DNA of 64,000 nt, taken from assembly GCF_000006565.2 (NCBI RefSeq), contig NC_031479.1, positions 4,056,289 through 4,120,288 on the forward strand. Direction: 5' to 3'. The notes under the pieces were generated by a model. The model saw only the letters and a program-made list of their open reading frames with translations, was not told where the DNA came from and made no database searches. This document shows positions 47,440 through 59,862 of this stretch, piece after piece. This DNA comes from Toxoplasma gondii ME49 (lineage: Eukaryota > Apicomplexa > Conoidasida > Eucoccidiorida > Sarcocystidae). The translations under genes were made by a program, and so were the position numbers. How positions within the stretch are numbered: position 1 is the first letter of the stretch; each line of letters starts with the position of its first letter.

Positions 47440-50400
47440 AGCGGACCCCGGGGAGATCGCGACACCATATGCTGAAGAGACACGGGAGAGCGTTTTTAGC
47501 ATCGCAGCCATAGGCGCAGTATATGAACGCTGTTTCACCAGAAAGAGATAGTGTGGGAGAAGCGCATGTGGTCTGGAAAAATGGGTGGCAGTACGTTCTG
47601 GCACCGGGGTGTTCCTTGCCTGTTACATTGCTGCATTTTATCATGAGAGACCATGGTGTGCAGTAGAGAGCGCGGAATGCCCCTTTGCCGAGAGCAAAAG
47701 CACTGTGCCTTTCTCCTCTTTCCACGTCACAGAGCCTCGAGCGGATGACACCGCGCACGTTAGCCCGTGATATTATATAGGGGCTTCCGACAGCACCAAG
47801 GGTCTCCGCAGAACGAACGTTTAAAATGTTGTTCCCGTTCCTCATGAAAGGCAAGTGCCGCTTGACGAGATCTCGTTCTGTTTTGTAGAGATAGAGCATG
47901 TACAGATGGGATATGCATACACAACTGACGAATTTTACCGGCATGAGTTGTACCCGTGTTTCGCAAAACAAGGGAAAGTTCATTTTGTGGTGTAACATGC
48001 GTTGTGTATCTCTCGTTTTTCACATTTTTCAGGTGACGGTGCTATTCAATGTGCATCTTTTGAAGCTTCACACCATCAGAAGCCTCACATTCTGTAGGGG
48101 AATTGTCTCGCGCTGTTGAATCTGCGAATTCTTAAGCGTTCATTTTCGTTACCATATCTCACAGTTCCTACGGCGTTCACTAACGTTTCAGCTAAAACAT
48201 TGGCTGTAGTAGAGATTCGTTCCATTTCACCTTGTTAGAACCACCCCCATTTCTCGCGGCATTGTTTGTTTATTTGCACGAGGAAAGGGTTGCAGGTTCT
48301 GTGTTTCCAGGAGTTCCGCCGACTTTTTTCGTTTGCAAGCGAGGCCAATGCGACCGAGCGAAACCCGGGCGTTGTGGTAACACATATAAAGAATCCAGGG
48401 ACAGCTGTGTGCAGTACTAACACATTGCCAATGGTTGTCCCATCGGGCAACTCGTCGAATCAATCGGTTGAAGGCTAGTGCCGGTTTCTGCATATATTAG
48501 TTGCATCCTTTTCGATCGCATTCCTCAAACGTGGCCCATGTCAAGTTTCATCCATCGGGAATCAAAGCGTTGAGCATCACTTTTAGCCAGGGGCATTTTG
48601 AATTGCAGTGCTTGAGGTAGTGTATCTTGTGAGCACCAGAAGTGTGCTGGCTGTATTGAGGCCAGAAGGCAGGTCAGATGTTTTGCGGTTTGCCGGGTCC
48701 CCGGCAAACATGCCATAGTCATGTTTTCTTTTCCCTTTATTCTGTCTCACGGGATGAGAGACAAAGAGAGCTCGTCTCACGCATTTGCAGGCTTGCTACA
48801 GTGTTTATGCTGTGTGTCTGATTTGGATTGAGTGGAAGTAGTATTCTTAGTGTAAGCTCTACAGCAACGAAGCTGTCAGAACTGGAGATGGAACTATCCT
48901 TTACCACGCTATGATTGGAGTGTGAGGCGCGTCCAGCATCATGGCGCAAATAGCTGTGACGCTGTCGTCGGTGGAAGGGTTATGGGCGCCGGTACTCTAC
49001 CCTGCAGGGGGCGGCAGACAATGTGACCGTCGTCCTTGCGAACATGTCGAGGAACGGGATATATTCCTGCAAGAGGCTTTTGTGAATGTTGTTTACACTG
49101 ACGTGTTTAGGGGAAAGGAACTTTTCCAATCATCGATCTTCAGCAGCCGTTCCAGGAAGATGAACCGTTGAAGAGAAGGCGAGGAGCCGATCGCAGAAAC
49201 AGTTGATGTGATGACGTAGTTGAACACTCAGATGCTTCTCAGTTAAGGGGGGTAAGCATCACCAGGTACGGTAGTCTGCAGCCCTAGTCGTTTGCTTCCT
49301 GCCAACGGGATGATAGTTGGGCGCATTGTCTCAAGTTACTAGGGGCGTGCGACTACGCGTGACTGCAAGGTTTGCAGGGGTCGCGGTGTGTCCCTACCGA
49401 GAGAATCGTTACTTTGCGTGAGTGTAACTCTCTTGAGCGTTGTCGGGCACGCGCTTTTCCGAGAGCTCTGGACAGTGACACGTTGACTCTGATCATGTGG
49501 GGCTGTGTTTTTAGCCCTGGCTGTGAAACACCTCACAGCAGCCGTTACCGCTGCTGTAAGATGCTCTTTCATGAGGAAAACTATAGCAGCCATATCAATT
49601 CGTGCACATAACGTGACTCGACAAGCAGCCATCATGCGACTGTTCTGAAGGTGGGCAAACCCTGCGCTCCCACAGCGGTGGTGACCGCTCGCTGCTGTCC
49701 GACACGAAAAAGAATAAAGGGGCGGGAAGCCATTCCGGTGGCGTTCTGGGGTTCATTGATCGTGTTGTATCTCCACCGGAACATACGTCAGCGCTGGCCA
49801 CAGGTCACGATATCCCACTTACTTGAAGGGTCAGAAGTCTGAGGGATGAGTCAGAATAGATGCCTCGTCATATTGCATCCTTTGTATCCTTTCTCCGCAA
49901 CAAATAAATTGAGTGACCGGGAAATAATTTGAGGAGTTGTCCGAAAGTATCTGAGAGGTTCTGTGTGATCCGGAGTCGCGGGCGATACACATGTTAGACA
50001 ACGGCACAGTGGGGGCCTTTCGGTCGTTCTGAGTACGGCGAGTTCGTGCGAAGTGAACCACTAGAGTCGATACGGACTTTTCCTGAAGGGTCCGAGCCCA
50101 TGAAGTATTGCTGCGGAAGACATCCACTGTCGTTTTAGAATTTTTGCGAGACGGGTAGCACGACGTGGGGATGATACAGTCAGCGTTCACCACCTCCCAC
50201 TGGGTCAAAAACCTTGCTGCTTCAGCGTCGTGTTATTCCCGTCACCTAAGTTCTGCGAAAAGCAAGAGAAACTCAATTGAAGTTTCTTGTGTCTTTTAAC
50301 GAACATGCAGCACAGAGAAGCGATCAATAACTTGCGTCGAAGACATCTGCGTCTGGACTGTGAATGCGCTAGAATTAAGGTCAGGAGAAACAGGCGTTTT

Positions 50401-52330
50401 TTGTGGAATGCGTAAAGAAGGTCACCGTGAACTGAATTGATGTGTTTCACAACAAAGGTCACTTCACATGACAGGATTTTTTGGTGGCTCGAGGGGGGAT
50501 GGCTGCTGTGTGTATCGGCGAAACCTGGTGAGCCTGACGGCGCACAGAAGAGGTGCTTTGGAGGGAAATCTAGGTCCCCTTTTCGTATGAGGTGTGTTCT
50601 CTTTTCATCTAACGGAGACCATGCGAGCGGAGCAGCAGAAACTATCTGACACGCGCCAAAGTCCAGCAGCGACGAAAGTGCAGGGGAAGACACGGGAGTC
50701 CACTATGTGCTACTCTGACTAAGAAAGACCGGGAGGTCATTTTACAGTTTTGTGTCTTTTCACAGTCGTTGCGGATCGTCGGTATATTGGGATTTTCAGA
50801 CCACTTCTCTACGTTCAGATCTTGACACAGAAGGTGTACCTTAGCCTAGTAGGCAGACGTTTTTCACGTGCGCTGCTCGTGTTAGTGGGATTTACTACTC
50901 TTCAAGCGTTGTAACACGCCCGCATCTGAACAGTATCATTCCGGCTCTGTCAGGATATACCTTTGGCATCTCTACACAACAGGCGGCTTTTCACAGTATA
51001 GTAGATACGCAGAGAGTGGACTTGGTGAGGTACGTCGACAGGCTGTGTTCCCCGGAGGCGGAAACGTTTCCCTTTGGCTTTTTTCAGCCACACTGGCAAA
51101 CAACTGACTGGGGTCCTCTGCAGAAAGCGTCTCTGCTAAAATGCGTACGACTGCTAAATGTCTGTGTTTTATAAGCATGCTTGAGCCACACCCGCGTTTC
51201 ATAGATGTGAAAAGCTGTGGACGAAAACACAAGGGGAGATTTGGGTTGCAATGCCCGACCTTGCAGGTCAGCACTAGGGTACAACCGGAACAACCACATT
51301 CCGCAGACACGATGCCAGTAGGGTTGTGGATCCCTCTTACTGATTGGGGAAACACATCGCACTTCGGGAGCGGGACCCGCCGTGTGCAACGTGTCCTCAA
51401 CAAATTTCAAAGAGTCATTCGTCTTGCCCAATTGCAACTGCACGACCTTGGCATCGTACTACACGAGTCATTGAATCCAGAAGAAAAACGTGAGCGAAAA
51501 CCAGATGCCTACGAAATGAGTGCTGTTGGACTTTCGTTGTGCCAAACAGTGTGGCAGGGCGACAACAGTACACTGCACGTAGCTTGCACCTGACAACTTC
51601 TGTATCTGATTCCGAGTTCCTGAGTTGCTTCCAAAAGGTAAGGGCTGATCTGTTTCCGTGACAGCCACGTCAAACAATCGCCCGTCACATCAGACCATGG
51701 CCCGCTCTCAAGCACAACCTTGAGCTTCAACCAAAACGAGCCCACGATTTCTCTCCAAAGAACTGCGCAGACCGAAGGACGAGAGAAGCAAGGGAATACA
51801 GCCGTTGAAGACTTTTCAGGTTGCTGATGTAACTCTGCTGTCCATCACCCCCCGTTTGTAGCGTGTTCGATGTTCTCGAAGTTTGAGGACCCCGAAATCC
51901 GAACTCTGTGTACTAGTCCCAATATAGAGCTGAGAGTCCCTTCCGCGCGAATGCTGCGGGGCGATAGTCTGTCTGAGTCAGCCGGATCCTTCGTGAACAC
52001 AGATAGAACACGCGCTGATGCGCCCCAAGTTTCCCCTCATCGTACTAACCCGTGCATCTAGCGTTGGACTGGGTTCCTTGTGTAAGTCTTGGTGCCGAGC
52101 CATTCGCGGCTTACGTTAAGTAAACGTGGCTTCAACAGCCAAAACGCGTTCCTTCCGTTGACGACAATTTCCTGAATTTCAGTGAACTTGGGAACGCAGG
52201 TGTGGGCACTGCCTCTGCCGTTCCGCGGTTCTGGGAAGAAGTGACGCGCTGTGCCGACAGGGGAAGAGAGAGAAAAACAGCTGCCTTGTGCACGTCACCC
52301 CTTCTCCGATTCTGCAACAGTCTGCTCTTG
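47440..52330. other. Gene-free stretch of atypical composition downstream of CDC14
   Basis: No gene could be supported. Short overlapping frames occur on both strands, the longest being 50693-50205 minus (begins at GTG, not ATG) and 51141-51593 plus (ATG, 150 residues); neither shows a family pattern or linked exons. There are no TA microsatellites and only one GCATGC (near 51176). Confidence 0.5.
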
Positions 52331-53021
52331 AGGCGGGTTAGGGAAGACCTTGTTCCCACTGCGAGCGTGCGGAGGGCGGCCTCTCGTCTACCACCCCGTT
52401 GTTCTGCCATGGGTCCCGAACCGCTGCTTCGTGGCGCTGCCCGCGCACGGGCCGACAATGGGGTGGATCAGCGACGAAGTGGCGCGAACAGCGACGGGAT
52501 ATTGGGCCCGTGGCCTCCGTGTTTTTCAAGATTTTGATTTTGTTTGGCCGACATGCTTTTTCGTTACGCCAGTACGCCTTCGGAGTTTGTACCCTGCGTC
52601 CCGACGAACAGTCTCGTTCCAGCGCATCCCGCGCCGTGTATATACGGTCCGCAGGTGACGCGCGCCTGGCCGCCGTCTACCGAGAAATTGCAAATTTGTG
52701 GATGAAAACTGTGCTCTTTTGTTACCGGTTTTCGATCAGGAGATCGATGAACCGCTGTGCGGATACATTGATTGTGATTTGACGGAGGGGAAACACGCCC
52801 TTTCTCACCGAAACACACTTGTCTATCCCCGTGGCGCCAGGGCAGAGGGTGTCCCGATCGGCATCCTCAACTGCGCGTGGTTTTTTGCTTCGTTTTGTCT
52901 TTTTTTTTCGCGTAGCTCCGGCGATCTTCTTCTTCGTGTCTCTGCGAGAATACGCAGAAACAGAAACCATCTTTTTCTCACCTTTCTCAGGTCGGGCGCC
53001 CCTGTTCCCGGCTGTGACTGA
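52331..53021 (+). pseudogene. About 230-codon frame interrupted by a single TGA
   Basis: One plus-strand frame is open from the TGA at about 52330 to 53021 except for one TGA at 52656. The part before it is rich in aromatic residues (LVYHPVVLPWVPNRCFVALP, TGYWARGLRVFQDFDFVW). The part after it reads DENCALLLPVFDQEIDEPLC and YIDCDLTEGKHALSH. The TGA falls within CCGCAG|GTGACG, which could be a splice donor or acceptor, so the two halves may be separate exons in a gene I could not complete. Read-through, selenocysteine or a decayed gene are alternatives. No family was recognised. Confidence 0.25.
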
Positions 53022-55106
53022 CGCGCGCTGTCCTGAAGCGGGTTTCAACGACTGCTGAGCTCCGCCTTTGTGTTGAAGTCTCGTCTTTTTTGTAGTTCTT
53101 TCTTTTAAGGAACTCCGGTGGACACTTTGGGGCGACACGCCACAAACGCAAGAGCACAGGCGATACTTTGTGACTGCTACCCCCGTGAGACTGGCGAGGT
53201 AGCACCTCCGTAGACTCCTCCTTTGTTTTCAGGAGGGGAGAGCTTCGACGAGCCTTCCTGCTCTCGACGTTTTCCGGAAGAATCTGCACAGTCTAGTTGA
53301 GGGCCCGTGAGGATATCTCTTCGAGGTTTCCCCCGAAATCCCGTCCGCAGTCGATCTCTGCCTAAGGGATTGCGGCCTGTGCCTTAGGAGGGGGACGTAG
53401 CGTAGATGTGGCAGAGTGTTTTTCAGATTCGAGTGTTTCGTGTCATCCGTTGATTCGAGAATTTACAATGGAAGAAGAGAGTTCCCATCAAGGCGACCAG
53501 GGCCTTGCGTGCGGGTTTCACCTGCGCACCCAGCACAATATGCCCACACACTCGTCGTCGACGATGCTTTTCCAAATTTCTAGTCAGTCTCCCTTGTCGC
53601 TTTTACCGTATGGCGGATGCTGCTTATAAATAGAGTCTGAAAAGAGCTTCGCTCGATTCCGTACTCGTGGAAATCTGGGTGCGTTGCTCGTTGCTCGCTG
53701 CTTGTTCAGCTTCTGCCGACTCTTGAACTGCTGCATCCTGACCTCTCAGCTGCGTCTCCTTCCCTATCGCTTACCTCTTCTGAGACTCAGCAAGTGGCTG
53801 CAGTTGTCGACGAAGACCCTCCTCTTCCACTCTTCTGCATGGGGGCGTTCTGCGGGAAACCCGAATACCGGGAAATATAGTTCTTCTTCTGGGGGAGTGA
53901 CAAGACACTTCAAGCGTCTACATAGATGTGGCTTCGTAGAGATACTCGCTTGCGTGCGCTTGCATCACCGTGGCTGTAAGTGTGTTTTTCATGTGTCTTT
54001 GCTCGTTTGCTCGCGCGTTTCTTCTGTTTCAGTGAGCCGAGCAAGTGGACGTGAAAGTTCTTCCTGGATTTCTTTGCCTGTGCTTTGTGTCTCGTCAGAC
54101 GCCGGGCGTTTCTTGTTGGCGTCTCAACTCTCCGTATATATATATATATATATATGTACCTCTGCTTATTGCCAAGAGGAAAGGCTGTTCTGGTGCCTGT
54201 GTAGTAGTGGCTCAAACAGACCGTTTTCGTTCCCCTCTGCAGCCGCAACTGTCTGCGTGGTTCTCAGTTCCTACCGACGTGTCTTTCTGGACTCGAGTCC
54301 TTCGTTTTTTCGTATCTTTGATGAACCGAATCGACACGATGTCTTCTTTTTTAGAGAGAGACTTCGTGTCTCCCTACACTGCCTTGCTGGAGAAGCCCGT
54401 GCCGTAGAGAAACTCAGAGTTCTCGTCTTTCGGACGGGTCCGTGCATGCATAGGTGGTTTGACAAATCTCTTTCTCTCTGTGTTGCCTCTTCCATCTTCT
54501 GTGGATCTGAAATTAAGCTGTTGGTCTTGCCTCTCCTCAGTGCCCTCGTTGCCCACGCACGCATGCGCTCGGTCGAGGGCCGTTCTCTGACTTTTTTTAG
54601 TGCATTTGTGCGGTCGCTGAAGATTGGTAAAGAAACGTGAGGCTTTTTGAGTGTACAGTTGTGCCTTTGTTGTGTTTGAACACCGGGGCGCGTACCCACT
54701 TTCTTTCCTGAGCTTTCGCGGCCAGGCAGTTGGGGAGACCTAACACGACTTCTCCAACTTCGCGTCAGCACCGACTGTGGACGGCCCTCGTGTGGTGCGG
54801 TGAGCAGCGTTACCTTCTTTTTCTGAACGTCGGTCTCCCTCCCGGAGCCCCCGAGGAGAAGCACGGAGTCGCCCTGCCTCTTGGCTCGTACAGGCCGTCT
54901 CTCTTTCCGTGTCTCCCTTCGCTGTCGCGACTCGAACATCTTCCCGCCAACTCGGTCTCTCCACCCACCTTTGCGCTTGCCGCGTTTGCCGCAGCGTCTT
55001 TTTCAGTGACGTCTTCGTTTTTTTCGCTGACTTCCTGCCTCCACCTTTCAATCCGTAAACCTCTCTGTCCAGAGGACTCTCAAGAACATCTCGAACCACA
55101 AAAAAG
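53022..55106. other. Spacer and presumed 5' region of the inhibitor-2-like gene
   Basis: No exon was supported here. The stretch is T- and C-rich, with a short TA tract at about 54136-54157. Long plus frames (for example 53684-54640) start at non-ATG codons and have compositions expected of pyrimidine-rich untranslated DNA. Confidence 0.4.
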
Positions 55107-56560
55107 ATGCCGGGACATGCCTCTCCTGTCTCCTCCATGTGTGGGGAGGGCCTTCTTCTGCCGCAACAGCGTCTCTGCTCCTCGCCAGGCTTCGGTCCGC
55201 GGCAGACCCCTTCGAGCGCGCATGCAGCCATGGGAAGTGCCTCTCTGAGCCGAGCGGCCGCACACCACGGCTCGTACAGCTCGTCGATGGCGCAGCTGGT
55301 CTCTTCCCAGTGCAGAAGAACCCAGTCTTGTAAGTGAAAGACACTTCTCGTGGATAAACAGCTTCTGCAGGAGGCTGCAATATATACCGGGTTCGGGAAG
55401 ACGAAGAATATCAAATCGAGGCGAGAAATGTTTTCGTGGGTGTGCTGAACGCACCGAAACAAAGAATGTTAGTTAGAGTTGTTGACCTTGTGAAATGCGC
55501 ATAGGGTGTGCGCGCTCTGATAGAGAACGGTGCCTGGACAGGGATACGCGTACGTCTGTTCGTTGAGAGGAAACAGATCTTACCTCTGACACCTTGCGTT
55601 TTCCTTCCCGTTACGGAGCGACTTGCTGTTTCCACTATCTACTGCTTGCCTATTCTTCAAACTCTACATGGATGCGTTCACATGCATGCATATGCGTGAG
55701 TGGACGTTTGTAAGACATTACACAGAGAAGCCGTAGAGGTATGCGTTCGAAACTCCTCGGGTGCACCTTGTTCCGGTGTCTGTACAGGGTCTCAGGGTCA
55801 GCAACCGCACACGGGTCGGCGGGGCAGTTTTGCGAGTATTCCCCCGCAGTCACTTAGTCACCAGAAGGCGAAGCAGTTGGAGCAGCAGAGCCGGCCGGCT
55901 CAACTGCGCGACTCTGCGTGGTCTTCCCACCACCACAAACTGCATGATTTGGTGGAGGCGATAAAACACCCTCTGTCTCACAGTACGCAGTCCACGCGTA
56001 TTTCAACTTCCAGCTTGCACATTGGTGAGTGCCCGGAGGTTCCAGAACATAAGGCGACCTTTGCAATGAAGCGAACGGGGACGCTCAAGTGGCAGGAGAC
56101 GCTAGCGGAGGAAGACGAAGAGCGTGGAATGGACGCAGCCGAGGAGCCTCAGAAGGAGAAGAAGGTCTCGTTCGGGAAGAACCACAGCGCGCCAAATCTC
56201 ATGCGAAGACGTGGGCACGGGGCTGAGGGGGCGTTTCGAGCTGTAGGAGGAATCAACGTTTTGCCTGTGACTCTGGAGACGGATGCTTCGCCGCAGACAA
56301 GCTCAGAAAGCACGTCGACTGCGTCCACCTTCTCCACCACGAGCTCCTACCCCTGCAGCTTGGCTTCGCTCTCTGGCGCAGATTCAGATACTTCGGCCGC
56401 GTCGCCGAGAAAGTCCCGGGAGGCCTCTGCTGACGAGGTCCGACGCTTCGAGAGCAGCTCTCCCACAACGCTCTCCACCTCCTCCCTGGCCTCCAACTCG
56501 ACCGTGAAGAGGAACTTCGCGTGGTACTCTTTCAAGGCTAAACTGCGCAACCGCAAGTGA
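55107..56560 (+). CDS. Putative PP1-binding protein, inhibitor-2-like segment with an RVxF motif
   Basis: Two exons, 55107-55329 (donor GTAAGT) and 55788-56560, phase 1; 331 residues. The protein is Ser-, Gln-, His- and Arg-rich and looks largely disordered. Residues 172-203 contain GTLKWQETLAEEDEERG, then EEP and KEKKVSF. The first part resembles the Lys-Trp-x-Glu ... Asp-x-x-Arg-Gly pattern of protein phosphatase inhibitor-2, including the apicomplexan form; KKVSF fits the RVxF consensus for docking to PP1 catalytic subunit. The HYNE-type C-terminal helix of true inhibitor-2 was not found. So it may be a divergent inhibitor-2 paralogue or an unrelated PP1 partner. The second half is a Ser/Thr-rich region ending in a basic tail (WYSFKAKLRNRK). 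The gene structure is well supported by splice sites and phase. The function is inferred from short motifs only. Confidence 0.7.
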
Positions 56561-58806
56561 AAGCGGATGTTTGCGGGAGGTCGTGGACGCGCCGATACGG
56601 CGCAGCGCCGAGTAGAGAAGACAAAGTCGCTGAAGAGAGGAGTGAAAGGGCAAGAAGCGAATCGCCGTAAAAGACGCCAACTGGACGTGTATGCACACAC
56701 GGACGCTTGAGGCAACGACGCTTGACATGTACGCAGAGGTTCACTTGGGGGGGGGGGTGCGGCCACCTTCACATACGAAGGCTCGGAGGAGTTTCCTGAA
56801 GGGAGACATCGACGCAGAGGCGCGTGTGCGTTTGAGTCGATCTAGAAAGAGCTTTTCTTCAGGCAGAAAATGAGTCGAGGGGCGGTAGTCTAGAGTTGTC
56901 GGTCTTCGACCCAGGACGCGCCCGTGGTTCCCGACGCCGGGAAAAAACAGGTTGATCACAAAGTCTGGGGGTGGCGGGGACGAGCTAGCTACGTGACATG
57001 TCAGTCAAAAGCGGGTGATCTAGATGAGGGGAGAGAACTCACCGAATGAACTTTGCTCGCAACGTGCACCGATCTTAGCTCGATTTCCACAACAGGTCGG
57101 TTTGCGTGAGGATCCCACTTATTTTTTGAGTTTTTGCAGAAGCGAGAACCCAAAATATCCAAAAAATCGCGTAGCTGGATGCGACGATGTCCTTTGTTGT
57201 GACGGGATAAGGTACGATCGCAGACAGCAGCCCCACCTATTTTTCTGATAGTGTGTGTGGACACCCGAAAACGTGTGTGCGAAGTCTAGACTTGTAGGTG
57301 CATCTGTGTGTTCGTGCACAGTGCACAGCGATCTTTGCGGAGAAACCCGTGAATAAAGACGCGAAATAAGTGGAGTAACGTGGGATGAGGACCAGCGGCT
57401 GTGGTATATATGGGGTACAGGAAAGACGGGGGACAGTCATGGTGTCGTCCGTATTTCTGCATGGCAAGGCGCCTGCATGAGCGCATGTGCGTACAGACTC
57501 GCTTGCGAGTGGCATTTTGCGGTCTTCTGGAATTAGAACCACTAGTCGGCAAAGCGGGAAGCGAACGTGGGGTATCAGCGAGTAGAAAAAGCGGGGAAAG
57601 CAAAGCGCGAATTTCGCGAGACACGAGGCGACGGGTCCGCAACTGAGTGGTCTCGGATTTTTTAAAGTTGAGAAATGCATTCCGCACACTCTTTTTTGGT
57701 CCTGGATCGCATTTGGAAGGCGACGCATACGTGTTGCACAAAACAGAGACGCGCATGCACGTCGTGCCGCGACCAACGGGGTTGAACAGACAATCCAGTC
57801 GACACGGCGAAAAAACGAACAACAAACACAACGGATGTAAATTCTCGTCACTGATGCGAAAGCAAAGCGACAGAAAAAAAAGCAAATCGCGGATCGCCGG
57901 TGATCCTGGCAGCTCTCCATTTAACCTCGTGATTCCGCTTCGGAGGCATGCCTTCTTACCTAGTCTGCCACAAGATAGTGGACAGCCCAAAGAGAACACA
58001 CTTGTTGAACAGAGCGCGTGCGCAGCCCACGGTTGAGACACTCGTGCAGACAGAACAAACAGAAACTATGCTTACCAACTTACTAAAATACAGGTATATA
58101 CATATACACGCGTCGCGACGGACCACGTGTGAGCGCGGGGATATATATATATATATATATATATACTGATGCATGGAATTATGGAAGAGTGTTGAATCAT
58201 ACACATCATGGTTGTAGATCGCCGTTTTTTTTGAATCTGTGTGTGTTCTGCTTTGTGGGGTGGGCAAGCTATATATTTCCTCAGAAGTTCCGCGTGTTAC
58301 CACGGGACTGTCTTGAGGTGACGCTTTATCATAGACGTCCTTGTGACGACAGAATTCAGAAAAGAACAACTAACGGCCCAGCAAGTCTGGCGGGCTGTGT
58401 GCCAAGAGCAGCAGGGGATCAGTTAGCAGCATAATGCTTTCAGAAATTAAAAAGAAAGGTTCGGTTTTTGGCCAACTCCCTGACGACACTCCTCGTCACA
58501 GATGCACCCACATACACATGTGTGAACTGACGCACTTGCATATTGACATCCTTCCATAGGTTACATGGTTCTGTACAGCCCGCATTTCACGCAGGCACAG
58601 ATAGATCTCGAGGGTAAACATTAGTCGTCGAGTTGCATGGAGGTCTATGTCGCCTGTATTTACAAACGAAATCCACACGTATACACACACACATATGAAA
58701 ACAGTAACCACTGGGTGCACGGAAAGAATTCTGGAGTTATGCAGAGTGTTCTGGATATTTTCCGTGGTCAAGTCACACATTCTGTTCTGAGGCTTCTACG
58801 GCAGCG
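56561..58806. other. Convergent 3' spacer with poly-G run and TA microsatellite
   Basis: Two convergent genes end on either side. An 11-base G run is at 56747-56757 and a pure TA tract at about 58139-58165. The long minus frames (57237-58041) lie downstream of the minus-strand gene and show no domain; they are taken as untranslated or chance. Confidence 0.5.
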
Positions 58807-59862
58807 TTAGAGCAGCGCTGGATCCACGATGGTTTTGAGAGTTTTCGGGCGCATGGAGAAATTGCCGATTTCGATTTTTTGCCAGGGTAGGAAAGGCGAG
58901 ACGGCGACGAAGACTCGGCCTTCGTTCACTCTTACTGAAGACGGGAGAAAGCGTCCAGGCTCCACTGGCGCGACAAAGACAAGAATAAACTCGGGATCGT
59001 CTGCGGGGAAGGGAACTTCGATTTCCACGGAGAGCGCAGCGAACGGCTGTCTCTTCAGCTGCCAGACAGCAGGCGGGAACGGGTGGCGTTGGTTCGCCAG
59101 CGGATCGGCGCCGCGGCCGATTGCCAAGAAGCCCTCTCTGTTGACATTTAGTGTCAGAGAGAGGTCCTTACGGGCAGCCATTTCGAGAAGGGCGCGGAAA
59201 AACGGATGTCTCTGCCAATCCTTCCGTTGCCCCTTTTGCCCGATCGACAACCAGCGGCGGAAGAAGCCAGCTCCACCTTGAGTGCCCCCGTCTCCGGGGT
59301 GTCCATACACCTGGCTGGCGAGCTCCGAGACCGCTAGCTGGAGGTTCACCTCGACATTCCACTCGCCTCCCAGGCTCATTTCCGTCACAACCTCGGAACT
59401 CGAAGAAGCAATGAAGCCCGCAAGCCGCAAGGCAGGAAACAAAGTGCCAGGCGGGCGGAGCGAACCGCTCCGCTTTTTATTGGCCTGTCTCGTCTCTGTC
59501 GTCTGATCCTCTGGAGACCGAAGGAGACGCAGAAGCGACTGTTCACAAGAGCGGCGCAGAGCAGCCGTGCTTGCCGCGACCTTGCATTCTCGAGAACGCG
59601 AAAGTCGCGTTTGGGAGAGCAGAGAAAGTCGGGCACCAAGTCGAGAGACAGGAGAAGACATACCAGGCGAGGCGAGACTGGTGGAAGCTCGCGCTGAGGA
59701 CGGTCTCCCCACGGCTACTGCCAAAGAGAGAGGGGCACACACGCAGGAGAAAAGACACAGACACACGACGAAACATGGCAAAGCAGCAAAAAAAGAGAAC
59801 CAGCCGCGACACAGACGCCCGGACACAGAGAACAGACACGGAAAACTCGAAAGCCGCTGCAT
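58807..59862 (-). CDS. Exported or membrane-anchored protein of unknown function
   Basis: A single exon of 351 residues runs from an ATG to a stop. Residues about 20-50 form a strongly hydrophobic helix (FFAALPCFVVCLCLFSCVC) preceded by a short basic head, fitting a signal peptide or anchor. Residues 50-150 are Ser/Arg/Leu-rich and basic, which would suit an apicoplast transit peptide. The remainder (about 165-351) has a mixed globular composition: EWNVEVNLQLAVSELASQVY, FFRRWLSIGQKGQRKDW, LSLTLNVNREGFLAIG, ALSVEIEVPFPADDPEFILV and a C-terminal FLPWQKIEIGNFSMRP. The alternation of Val/Ile and polar residues suggests beta structure. I recognise no family. The uninterrupted frame, ATG and composition make it a likely gene, possibly with an upstream non-coding exon. 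It diverges from the gene at 61272. Confidence 0.75.
   Translation of the reverse strand: MQRLSSFPCLFSVSGRLCRGWFSFFAALPCFVVCLCLFSCVCAPLSLAVAVGRPSSARASTSLASPGMSSPVSRLGARLSLLSQTRLSRSRECKVAASTAALRRSCEQSLLRLLRSPEDQTTETRQANKKRSGSLRPPGTLFPALRLAGFIASSSSEVVTEMSLGGEWNVEVNLQLAVSELASQVYGHPGDGGTQGGAGFFRRWLSIGQKGQRKDWQRHPFFRALLEMAARKDLSLTLNVNREGFLAIGRGADPLANQRHPFPPAVWQLKRQPFAALSVEIEVPFPADDPEFILVFVAPVEPGRFLPSSVRVNEGRVFVAVSPFLPWQKIEIGNFSMRPKTLKTIVDPALL

Noticed and set aside
51141..51593. 150-residue ATG-led frame in the low-GC island
   Set aside because: Long frames overlap it on the other strand, there is no family pattern and no linked exon. Too weak to call a gene.
53684..54640. 318-residue plus-strand frame rich in Leu, Ser and Cys
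   Set aside because: It starts at a GTG and crosses a TA microsatellite. The composition is what pyrimidine-rich untranslated DNA gives.
54740..55462. 240-residue minus-strand frame
   Set aside because: It is antisense to exon 1 of the gene at 55107, which has a consensus GTAAGT donor and phase-matched second exon. It starts at a non-convincing position and shows no domain.
57237..58041. Two long overlapping minus-strand frames of 227 and 251 residues
   Set aside because: They lie downstream of the stop of the gene at 58807 without a credible start or splice link, and show no recognisable sequence.
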